61,159 nt of DNA from Pigoraptor chileana. Taxonomy: Eukaryota; Opisthokonta; Filasterea. The stretch is from assembly GCA_943704495.1 (NCBI GenBank), contig CALSCR010003490.1, positions 1-61,159 on the forward strand, written 5' to 3'. The stretch's first letter is position 1; the number at the start of each line of letters is the position of its first letter. Both the position numbers and the translations under genes were made by a program. Below are positions 1 to 9,794 of this stretch, one piece after another. The notes under the pieces were generated by a model. That model ran no database searches. It worked only from the letters and a program-made list of their open reading frames with translations, and had not been told where the DNA came from.

Positions 1-7
1 CTCTCTT

Positions 8-53
8 GTGGAGTCCATGGGCACAGCGCCTATGACACTGACTTGAATCCTAC
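8..53 (+). repeat. Dispersed 46-bp repeat, intronic copy
   Basis: A clean copy of the repeat found throughout this window. It starts GTGGAGTCCATGGGCAC and ends GACTTGAATCCTAC, and is followed by a (CT)n tract to about base 80. It lies in the intron upstream of the Vps39-like exon. Confidence 0.85.
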
Positions 54-54
54 A

Positions 55-85
<31 letters not shown>

Positions 86-220
86 GCTGTTCCATTTCAA
101 TCCAAATTAACCCACTCAAACAAGCATGACAACAAATAATCAACAAACAACCCGCAATTCAAACAAAACAAAACAAAACAACCCTATCACTAACACAAGC
201 ACTAACCCTAATCCGTTCAG

Positions 221-945
221 GTGCTAGACCTCCTTCCGCCAGACACTCCCCTCGAATCAATCGAGCGGTTTCTGTCTGTGGCCATCCGGGAGAGTGTGCA
301 CCACCACAGAGACGCACTTGTCATCAAGAACCTCCATCGAGCCCAGTATCTTAGTGTGCGTATTGTATTATACTGCTGGCACGTGCAGTTGTGTCATACG
401 TGCATACAGCATGTGTTCTCTGTCTGTTTGTATCAAATTGGCGATGAACGCGCATACATTGCATGCGTGTATATGTACGTGTGTATGTGCGACTGCGTGT
501 GTCTGTGTGTCTGTATGTGTTACATTTGGATGTTTGTGTGTGTGTCTGGGTGTGTTACAAAAACAGTGGAGATTGCTCGTTCCGTAATGGCTGCTCACCC
601 GTAATGATGCATTTCTCTATCTTTGTGCAGACGAGGGCGGAGTACATTCAAGTGTCGTCGCGCCCCGTAATCATCACAGAAGAGACAACGTGCATTGTGT
701 GCGGTCGCCACTTTGCAGACGGCGCCGTGTTTGCACGCACGCCTGCCGGGGGCATCGCGCACCTGCACTGCGCACGTGATAGGGAGAGAGAGCATGAGCG
801 CGGGGGCGACAGCAGTGACAAAAACTTGCGCCGCACAAGCCTCTTTGCGCACGGAAAGGCGTCGATGCGGTATGCCGCAAGTGTTGAGGACGAGACGGCG
901 GCGCGTGTGCAGCAGCGGTGGCCGCGAAGTACAAATGCATTGTGA
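221..945 (+). CDS. Vps39/TGFBRAP1-like vesicle tethering protein, C-terminal part
   Basis: Two terminal exons, 221-355 and 631-945 (TGA), joined in phase 0. The first begins after an AG at 219-220 and carries the conserved stretch DTPLESIERFLSVAIRES followed by a KNLHRA motif. The second holds a zinc-finger-like end, CIVCGRHF then a distal HLHC. This pattern is typical of the Vps39/Vps3/TGFBRAP1 C-terminus, proteins that tether endosomes or vacuoles to Rab GTPases in the HOPS and CORVET complexes. The 5' part of the gene, with any CNH and clathrin-repeat domains, lies outside the window, and bases 1-220 are intron. I cannot tell Vps39 from Vps3/TGFBRAP1 with this fragment. The tail after the zinc motif is charged and looks disordered. 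Confidence 0.72.
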
Positions 946-1428
946 GGCGGAGAGTGAATAATTATACGTTTTGCGGGCAAAGAAATGTAAATATACAAAC
1001 GGAGGAATGGAACATTGCTGTGGTTTTTATCGGAAGTTGTGATTAATTGACAGTAGTTCTTCTCGGCGTGATGCAACTGAGCAGCTGCACGCAGACACAC
1101 GCACAGTCGCGGCAAAATCTAAATGAGATGTGGTTGTTGTCGTCAACGAATCGACATGACGACAAACAATCCAAAGAAACAAAAGAGACGGAATTCAAAT
1201 ACGCACACAGCAAATTCATCTCCAGAGAAGCCAACTTCACAAGCGGCACCCAATCCAACACTACACATACATAGCCGTGAGTATTCCTTCCGCTCTCTCT
1301 CTGTTCAAGTCGAGAGATTGTGCCTGCGGCGTTTTCGAGAGTACTAAAGGGCGGCCTTAATCTTTCCCTCTCCTTCTTCTCGTTCTCTCACTCCATCTTC
1401 CCCAGGCTGTCACGTGCACGCCGCCACC
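946..1428. other. Convergent 3' spacer
   Basis: Spacer of 483 bases between the convergent Vps39-like and JmjC genes. Short open frames occur (for example 1123-1347) but they are low-complexity and match no family I know. It presumably holds both 3' UTRs. Confidence 0.5.
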
Positions 1429-3186
1429 TCAAGAGAACCCAAACGAAAACGACGCCGTCTCCTTCTTTGCGTCGGAATCGGAAGATGCAACGCCGTCGGT
1501 GATAGAGTCCCACAGGGATATCGGACGGTGCTTTTCCGTGCGCAGTGCATGCGCCTTATCCTCCTCCCGAATGGCGTCCAGACGCCCGGGGAAGGCCGAT
1601 CGATGTCGTGCCTCGAGAATGTCGCCCATTCGAAACCGCATGTCACGTGGTACCCCGGACACCTGCGTCGGTTTGTTCTGCATAAAGTCAAGCACGTGCA
1701 CAATGTTCTGCGACGAGACGTAGTTTTGGGTGATGGCGACAGAGTCCTCCATGTTGATCACGAGATGCCACCACCCGCGCGGAACAAACAACAGCTCGCC
1801 TGCGCGGCACACGCACTCTATCGGGCGCTGTGCAGTGCCTCCATACCGCGTTTGCGCATAAAACGACAGAAACCATTCTGCCAACGACACGGGGGACGTC
1901 ACCTCCGAGCCATCGCACGACGGAATCACGCCGGGAGGCACGCACTCGGGTGGATACATGATCCATTTTTTGGACCCGCGGACCACGGCGTTCCATGCTG
2001 ATGTCGAGTTTGGGTCAATATGAAACACCGACCCACTCTTTGCCGGGCCGATTATGAGCCAGCGGAAGTCGGGGCGGTCGGCGCCCGCAAGCGAGAGCAA
2101 GTCCTCGCCAAAGTACTCTGGCACGGAATAATCTGCACCCAATTGAGGGACTTTTTCAGCGAATCGAGGATCGAAGAGATAGACGGGGCTCTCCTCGCGC
2201 GTTGCGGTCATGTAGTCCCAGTAGTCTGCAAGGCGTATGTGCACGGGGCCGGCCTCGAAGGGTACGTCCCCGCACAGCCCCAGGAGATATTCCTTGTCCC
2301 ACTTTGCATACGCTGGCCACTGCGTTACTGCATCCGTGATTATGACGGGGCGATTCGGGCGCTCGTACTCGCGGATAAAGTCGGCGAGGGAGAGGCTGCT
2401 TCGCCGGTCAATGTTGTCGGTTGAGCCCCAAATCGGATCAAATTCAAGAGTTGCACAATGCCACGGTCGAAACAGCTCGTCAGAGTATAGGCCACGTACA
2501 GTGATCGGAGGATTGGCTATGTATGCGTGCACATTTGCGTTTGGCGCCGCAGACGATGGAGATGAAGTTGTTCCTGTTGTTGTCGCTGTTGTGGCTGCGG
2601 CCTCGGCGTCGGCGGTTGCAAAACGTCGCCTGGCCACACACGATGTCGAATATGTCGCACGCCAACTTCCTTTGAATGCGAATCCGGAGGATGCAAAGTC
2701 ACGCACTGTCAACGACTTCCACAGTTCGTCGTGCCGTGTGAATGCATACATGGCTTTGGAAGTGGCGCCCAGCACAGAGAGGACGTCTGCCTCCATCATT
2801 TCGAGTACAGTGATCAGGAGCTCGTCGGAGAGAAATCGGAAGATGCCAAGCCCTTCCTCCCTACAGCTTGGTGTCTCGTCGATGTAAATGTTTCCCAAGG
2901 GCTTTACACCGTGCGGATGCGCTCTGCTGAGGACGTTGTCGTCCATGGAGTCGCGCAGTCGCTTTGCCTCCCTGCGCAGCTCTGCCTCGTCGCCACCATC
3001 GTCTCGCTTGCTCACGTCGTCCCCATGTGAATCGGCGAGACAGCGCTTGCGGGTACGCCGCGGGTGGTGTTGCTGCTGCTGTTGTGTCTGTGTCGGCTGT
3101 TGTTGCGTGGCTTGATCAGTGCCGGTCGTCAGGGGATCCGTGTTGCCTCCGTAAGCCATTTCTTCTCCCGATCGATACGCTAGCAC
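1429..3186 (-). CDS. F-box and JmjC-domain 2-oxoglutarate oxygenase
   Basis: Single-exon frame of 585 residues, TGA at 1431-1429. Residues 1-90 are low-complexity (Gln-rich, then basic). About 112-165 form an F-box (FLSDELLITVLEMM). About 265-490 form a cupin-type JmjC domain. The iron ligands are visible: H389 and D391 in FHIDPNSTSAWN and H474 in GWWHLVINMED, with K407 a likely 2-oxoglutarate contact. The architecture resembles JMJD6-like enzymes and the plant F-box/JmjC protein JMJ21, so lysyl hydroxylation or arginine demethylation with the F-box recruiting Skp1 is a family inference; substrate unknown. The second ATG (3159) is an equally good start and would remove nine residues. The gene is divergent from EEFSEC, and it is the only complete gene here without introns. 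Confidence 0.88.
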   Translation of the reverse strand: MLAYRSGEEMAYGGNTDPLTTGTDQATQQQPTQTQQQQQHHPRRTRKRCLADSHGDDVSKRDDGGDEAELRREAKRLRDSMDDNVLSRAHPHGVKPLGNIYIDETPSCREEGLGIFRFLSDELLITVLEMMEADVLSVLGATSKAMYAFTRHDELWKSLTVRDFASSGFAFKGSWRATYSTSCVARRRFATADAEAAATTATTTGTTSSPSSAAPNANVHAYIANPPITVRGLYSDELFRPWHCATLEFDPIWGSTDNIDRRSSLSLADFIREYERPNRPVIITDAVTQWPAYAKWDKEYLLGLCGDVPFEAGPVHIRLADYWDYMTATREESPVYLFDPRFAEKVPQLGADYSVPEYFGEDLLSLAGADRPDFRWLIIGPAKSGSVFHIDPNSTSAWNAVVRGSKKWIMYPPECVPPGVIPSCDGSEVTSPVSLAEWFLSFYAQTRYGGTAQRPIECVCRAGELLFVPRGWWHLVINMEDSVAITQNYVSSQNIVHVLDFMQNKPTQVSGVPRDMRFRMGDILEARHRSAFPGRLDAIREEDKAHALRTEKHRPISLWDSITDGVASSDSDAKKETASFSFGFS

Positions 3187-3572
3187 ATGCGCCGGGTAAC
3201 GGCAGTCGAATTGTCTTTGTTCAGCAGCTTGTAGCCAATTTCAGTTGATCTTCTCACCCGCATGCCAAGCTTTGTCTTATGTGAACTTTGGGAAAGAATT
3301 GTACTCTTGTGTTAGCCTTCGATTTTAGAAAACTCTTCGTTAAAAACTCACTCATGTGCGAGTGCGATTCTGGCACGTGCGAAATTAGAAGGGTGACTGG
3401 CACGTGACAACGCAGTCACGTGGAGGTGACATGGAGAAGGTGAGTGACTGGACGGTATACACTGATGCAGATGTCAGGAGATTACATCGATTAGAAAGTG
3501 ATTGCAGTGGTTTCACTTGCGACGCCTGCCTCCATTCCCGCCAAAACATTGTGTTCTAAGTAGTGCGCGGTC
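3187..3572. promoter_or_regulatory. Divergent promoter region of the JmjC gene and EEFSEC
   Basis: The 386 bases between the two divergent start codons hold no gene. They contain three CACGTG hexamers (3374-3379, 3401-3406, 3417-3422) within 49 bases, placed to serve either gene. Confidence 0.6.
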
Positions 3573-5491
3573 ATGGCGGACGATAAATCTGGCGGCGCCA
3601 CGCGCGTCCTCAACTTCAATCTTGGTGTGCTTGGTCACATTGACAGCGGCAAAACATCGCTGGGTGAGGAGACATATTACGAGCGTTATCTTATTTGGTG
3701 TTGATCCATAGCCATCCTCTCTTCTTGTTGGGACTGTGGGAATCAATGTGCATCGCCAGACTGAGCTGAATCCGACATCTTGTTGTGAGCTTCATTCTCT
3801 CCCAGTCATTTTTATGCTTATTGGACTGCATCAGGGTGCTGATGGAGGCTTTTGTGCCGCATATTAAGCGCTGCACACATTACTCAAACGATTTGTCAAT
3901 CCTCTTCTTTCTATACTATACAACAAAAAAACACAAACACGAACAGCGAAAGCACTCAGCACCGTTGCGTCGACTGCCGCATTTGATAAGAATCCCCAAA
4001 GCCAAGAACGGGGCATCACTCTCGACCTTGGCTTCTCTTCATTTGAGGTCAGCAATTTTTCAAACAGCTCTCAAATGTCTAACGCAGACCTCACTCTTCC
4101 TCCTCCTCCTCCCCCCCCCTCTCCTCTCCCCTCCGAAAAAGTCCATTGAAACATCGCATGGTACACATAAAGTGTGTCCATTGTTCAATTTCCTGCTCAA
4201 CATCCATATGTGTGCTCTGCCTTCTTGTCGCTTCTCTTGCCGTCTTGTGTCTTCTCTTGCCGTCTTGTGCCTTTGTGCAGGTTGGCCTCCCTGATCACCT
4301 AAAGGATCTGCCGTACGACCGCCTGCAATTCACCCTTGTCGACTGTCCCGGCCATGCGTCGCTTATTCGCACCATCATCGGAGGTGTGTGTCAGAAGCGT
4401 TCGCTCTGATTTTAGAGTGCTTTAACGCCTTCCTTCAACCGACGCAGATACCCTTTTGTGTGTCTGTCTGCTTGTTTGTGGTGCACATATGGGCAGAACG
4501 CCCCAAGACAATGACCTGAACTCTGCATGTCTGTCTAATAAGTCCTCCATATTCATGCTTTGCATTTGTTCCCATTGCCTCTGCCATCACGTGACAGGTG
4601 CGCAAATCATTGACCTTATGATGCTTGTTGTGGATGCCACAAAGGGTATACAGACGCAAACCGCAGAGGTACGTGCTGCAACACACCATCATTATTGCGT
4701 GTCACACGCACGACGCACGCACGCACACACACACGCACATGCACACACACACACATGCACACACACACACACACACATGCACTCACACACTCGCACACAC
4801 ATACACATACACACAAGACAAATGAGCATTCTGGCTGTTCATGTGTAAGTAAGCATGTTTTCTTCATTATCTTTTTGCGGTGGGGCTAGTTGAGGCGGAT
4901 GATGCTGTTTGCACTAATGAAAGGCGGCAACGAATTGCACAAACGCACAACAACGCACAACAACACACAACAACACACAACAACACACAACAACGATCAG
5001 TGTCTCGTCATTGGTGAAATCACGTGCGACCGTATGATTATCGCCCTCAACAAGATTGATCTGATTCCCGAAGCAGAGAGGGCGGCGCAGATTGAAAAGG
5101 TGTGTATATAGATTCATACACATACATATATATATATATGTGTGTGTGTGTTATTGTGTTATATGTATTTTGTGTGTGATATGGGTACTTGGACGTGTAT
5201 GCGTTTACATCATCCCCCGCTGTCCATGCAACCCTCTATGAGAATAGAATCGATCTCCCACGGAATTCCTGCTCGTGTTTCAGACCACTGCTGCACGCAC
5301 ACAAACCCTAAACCCATTCCCAATGTCACGTGAGAAAAGGTAAGCACCCGCCTGCGAAAGACGCTTGCCGCCACAAAGTTTGCGTCGGCGTTGATTGTGC
5401 CTGTCTCTGCCGCACCCGGAGCTGCCGAGGGCTCACAAAACAGTGGGCAGGCAGTGCCACCGATGGGCATCGCGGACCTCATGGAGGTGTG

Positions 5492-5530
<39 letters not shown>

Positions 5531-8169
5531 ATTTAAAATGTTCTTGTCAAAGAGCTGTCATCTGGATTTCTGATGCTGTCCAGACAATGCACTCCACTCG
5601 CTTTGCATATCGCACAGTTTGTGTGTATTAAAGCAGTCTACACTATGGTGCCTCCCCATTCTGTGTTGTGTGTATTGTGTGTGCGTGCGTGTGTATGGAT
5701 GTGCCACAGACGCTTAAAAAGGGCATGCCGCGCCCCACGCGCAATTCGGATGGCCCGTTTTCCTTTGCGGTTGATCACTGCTTTGGAATCAAGGGACAGG
5801 GCACTGTAATGACGGGGACGGTTATCAGCGGATCCATTTCTGTTAACGACGTACGTTAACCATGCACTTGATGGGGCGGATGTTAACAGTGCATGGATTC
5901 TTGTTAGCGTTCTTGTTGGGGCGGATGTTAACAGTGCATGGACTCTTGTTAGCGTTCTTGTTGGGGCGGATGTTAACTGTGCATGGATGTCTTGTTAACC
6001 ATGCACTTGATGGGGCGGATGTTAACATGTGCACTTGGTCACGGTTGGCATGTTCCTTTTTCATTGATTCATCCACTGAACTCCTGCTTTAACGTCAACT
6101 CCCTTACGTTTTGTGTCGTCACTATAGAATGTTGAGATTCCGTCTCTCAAAGTCGTCAAAAAGATAAAGTCGATGCAGATGTTCCACAAGCCAATCAACA
6201 CCATTTCGCAGGTATGCGTCTTCATCCCTTTGCAGCCGCCGTCGTGTCGCTCATATGCCCCCTACGCACACACGCACACACACACGCGCGCGCGCGCTCC
6301 GTTCACTCTGTCTCATAAGACACTGGTTACATCATATCATCTCTGTCTCTCTCCCTTTTCATTTGCCACTCTCCACTCACCTCCCTCCCCCCTCCACCAA
6401 TGGCGAATGTAGGGCGATAGGGCGGGTATATGCGTGACACAGTTTGACCCCAAGCTACTCGAGCGCGGGTTCGTGTGCACCCCGGATACAATCCCAGCCA
6501 TCCATGCCGTTGTTGCGGCCGTCAGTCGCATTCGGTACTTTAAGGGAAAGGTGTTGTCGAAGGGAAAGTTCCACGGTGAGTCCACTTTTATTCTCCACTT
6601 TACTCTGCGTCATCCCACTCGCATCCGCTTTACCTTGCCAAAATCACTCGGGGTCTCTTTTTTCCTTTTGACAGTGCGCTGTTATTGATCTTCTCTTGTT
6701 CCGTGTGACGGTGTGTGTGCCCTTGTATTATACATTTAAAAGCATTCTCATCGAGCTCGCTCGACAGCACATGGCTTTTACCTGAATGTCGTTTTTGGTA
6801 CCCGGCTGACCTTGTGTGTATGTGTCTGTGTGTATGTATGCGTGCGTGTGTTTCGATAGTGAGCGTGGGGCACGAGACAGTGATGGCACGAACCACATTC
6901 TTTGGGACGACGCTCAGCCCAGACGAAAAGAAGACGGACGGTGGGTCGTATGTTGCCTGTACACTCACCCTTTGGACACGCTCAGGGTGTTTGTTCGGAT
7001 TGTTTGTAAAGCGGTTTTAGCGATTGGCACTGCTTTTCTTTGGATTAATTATATCTGCATGCACACACGCACACGACGCGCACATCCAGAGGCCACTGCG
7101 CTGAATCTCACGAGGGAATACGAGTACTTTGACGAGCTCACCGGCGATTCCAATCGCGTAGAATTTGTGCTTCTTGAATTCGAACATCCCATTTTGTGCC
7201 CTCCAAAATCGCTTCTTATAGGTTCAAAGCTCGACACCGACATTCGTATCCGCACTGATACTTGCGCTCACGTGCACACACACACACACATAGAGTTAGA
7301 TAAATCGATAGATGTAGGATATATAGATATGTGTATATTTGTATGAACGCGTATGTGCAAACTCTCGATTCAAATTCTGCGTCTTGTCCATGGTTTGTGC
7401 CTCTTTGCACCACTGAGTATCTTTAACTGCCTACAACACACACACACACTGTCTCTCTTTTTCTTTCTTTCTGGCGCTCTTTCTTTTTCTCTCCTTCCTG
7501 TCTGAATCCGACTTTTTCGTAGACTCAAACACTTGCCGTCTCGCCTTTTACGGGCGGAGTGTCGTGGATTTACCTGACAAGAAGTACCGCGAGACATATC
7601 TTCCGTCGCTGAAAGTGTTTAAGACAAAGGCACGAGAGGGGACGGTTGAGAGGGTATGTGTTGTGTGTGTGCTATCCTCGCACCGTCTCGCTGATCGCCA
7701 TGTCCTCTCTTTGTGGTATCGTGGTATCCTTTGCTAATGTGTGTAGGTTTGTGCCTGTGCCTGTGCCTGTGTGGGATGTGGGGAGCAGCTGCCCATTCGG
7801 TGTCGATTCGTTTGTTGCCCTCATCCCTCTTGAAAATTCTTGTGCACAATATACAAGTCCAAACGACGCAATTGCAAAACACAAGCTGAATTGTCTCTTT
7901 CTTCCCCTTTTGTCCCCTTTGTGCTTTTCCTTTGTGCGACTGCAGATTGCGGACGATTACACCGTCATTGGCAAGGCGTTGTTTAAGAAGGAGACGAACA
8001 TTGAGACATTCGCGGGAATGAAAGTGCGCCTGTCTACTGGTGGGGATGCTGTGATGGCTATTATATGTTGTTGTGTCTGTGTGTGCGCGTCTGTGTGTCT
8101 CTGTGTGTGTGCGCCTGTGTGTATGTGTGTGTGTGCGCCTGTGTGTATGTGTGTGTGCGCCTGTGTGTA

Positions 8170-8247
<78 letters not shown>

Positions 8248-8852
8248 TAAAGTGCGCGTGTCTACTTGTGCGGATGCTGTGAGGCTATGTTATGGGTCTG
8301 TGTGGGTCTGTGTGTATACCTGTCGATGTGGATGGGTGCCCTTTCTCCAACTGCCCTCCTCTATATGCATATCCGCCCATCACTTGCTCATGAATCCGCT
8401 TGTTGAAACATGACTTGCAGAATCATAGGAGTAGCCTTTGTGTTGTAACCAACCAATTATGCATATCGTTATTGACAACTAACTTTTCTATTTTCTTTGT
8501 TTTGGTATTTTGTGTGCATGCCCCTCTTCTCCCTCTATTGCCAACAACTCTGAACATAGGCGATGTCGGTGCGATCGAGGGTTCGTTTGGACAGAGCGGC
8601 AAATACAAAGTGCGCATTCCATCAGGTGTTTCTGCGGAAGCAAAGGACATTGTGAATGGAAAGAAGGGCGCTGCAGGTGGCGGCAAGAAACAGGCATCCG
8701 GCACCGGAATGACAGCTGCTCCCTCTGGTCCGGCCTCTGCCCCGTCGAACAGTGGAGAGAAGGAGAGTGTGACCTCGTCCAGCGGACCCGTGAGAGTAAT
8801 TCTCGAATTCAAGCGATACGTTTTCGATCCACTGAAAAAGATGCGCCAATGA
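3573..8852 (+). CDS. EEFSEC: Selenocysteine-specific elongation factor (eEFSec/SelB)
   Basis: GTPase that delivers Sec-tRNA to UGA codons with a SECIS element. Fourteen exons: 3573-3663, 3947-4047, 4281-4383, 4598-4668, 5001-5099, 5340-5486, 5710-5850, 6128-6211, 6413-6575, 6860-6940, 7090-7245, 7523-7653, 7946-8039, 8560-8852. They sum to 1755 bases, 584 residues plus TGA, against about 596 in human. Visible motifs are the P-loop GHIDSGKT (residues 21-28), RGITLDLGFSSF, DCPGH and ALNKIDLIP, then domain II (GTVMTGTVISGS), domain III (SVGHETVM) and domain IV (STGGDVGAIEGSFGQSGKYK). The C-terminal end RYVFDPLKKM is family-typical. A Gly/Lys/Ser-rich linker of about 45 residues interrupts domain IV. 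Every intron is GT-AG and several are mostly (CA)n or (TG)n. Presence of this factor implies a selenoproteome. I saw no selenoprotein in the window. Confidence 0.97.
4715..4815. repeat. (CA)n microsatellite in EEFSEC intron 4
   Basis: Imperfect CA/CG dinucleotide tract just downstream of the exon 4 donor. A second short repeat of ACACAACA units follows at about 4939-4994, right up to the exon 5 acceptor. Confidence 0.9.
5852..6030 (+). repeat. 45-bp minisatellite in EEFSEC intron 7
   Basis: About four tandem units of roughly 45 bases. Each contains GGGGCGGATGTTAAC followed by GTGCATGGA. The tract begins immediately after the exon 7 donor. Unit ends vary between CTTGTTAGCGTTCTT and TTGTTAACCATGCACTT. 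Confidence 0.85.
8060..8248 (+). repeat. (TG)n tract in EEFSEC intron 13
   Basis: Long TG dinucleotide array. The first half is interspersed with GCGCCTGTGTGTATG units; the last 75 bases or so are nearly pure. It starts about 20 bases after the exon 13 donor. Confidence 0.9.
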
Positions 8853-9794
8853 AGCAACTGAGTCAGACATGTGTCGTCTTGGCGATGCTTCAGTCTTGAT
8901 GGTAGATGCGTACAGTACATGCGTGTCAGATGTCAGTGCTGAGTCGGACTCGCCGATTGGAATAGACCTCAGCTGTTGATGTTCGTTTGCCCCTTACACT
9001 AATTTATGGCAGTTTGAGATACAAACAAACGTCTGTCATTTGTCGTGTCTTACTGTAAAGACAATGTCAGAGTGTCTCAATGGCACAACCGCCACTTTGT
9101 CACGACACAATGGCGGCTCTCCGATACTGTAGATAGGCTCAGGCCACAGCTGGATTAACTTCGAAATTTATTGCAGAGAAAATCATATCGAACTAGTGGA
9201 GATCCACTGCTTTGCATAGATATTTGAACGGCATTCCAAAGTTGCATTGTCACACATACTAACATTGGATACGACATATCCCACCCAACACATGACACAA
9301 ACTGACGACAGCAATTGTCTGTCTCATTGAGTAGATTTATGATTTTCCGTGAGTGTATTTATACAAAATTTAAGGTCCAGTGTCAATGGCCAGTCCATGC
9401 CGTTATCAAATACAATTCAATTCAGTCAAACCCGGCAACTGAATAACAATAGCTTTTCGGCTCCGAAATTGTCGTCGACTGTCGTGACGATCGATACCGG
9501 CTGTGACACAGTGCTGTCACGTGGTGACGCCGGCCATCGTGCGTCATCGGCCGTCTGTGCACAGTTAGCGTTGGTTCCATGGCATTGTCGGCGCAACAAC
9601 TCCCATCGACCGCACTGCCGAATTGAAGTGTTAAAAATGGATGCGCAAACAGCAGTGAGGCAATGAAAGTCGACACGAAGTAAAAACAACAAATACAAAT
9701 AAAACACACACACACAGTGCAGTTCAAGTCGTCAGTCAGGCAATGCGAATGCTCGACGCGTGTGGAAGGTCGATGGATTGCCTCTGCGCTCGAC
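8853..9794. other. Convergent 3' spacer between EEFSEC and the channel gene
   Basis: 942 bases with no supportable gene. It should contain the 3' UTRs of both genes. The channel's last exon could extend further if a GTGAGT at about 9856 (minus strand) is used as a donor, but I recognise no downstream exon. Confidence 0.45.

Noticed and set aside
4695-4889. His/Thr-rich and Cys/Val-rich frames over CA/TG tracts (also 8065-8282, 22367-22745, 50732-50980)
   Set aside because: Any CA or TG dinucleotide array is open in several frames; these are microsatellites inside introns.
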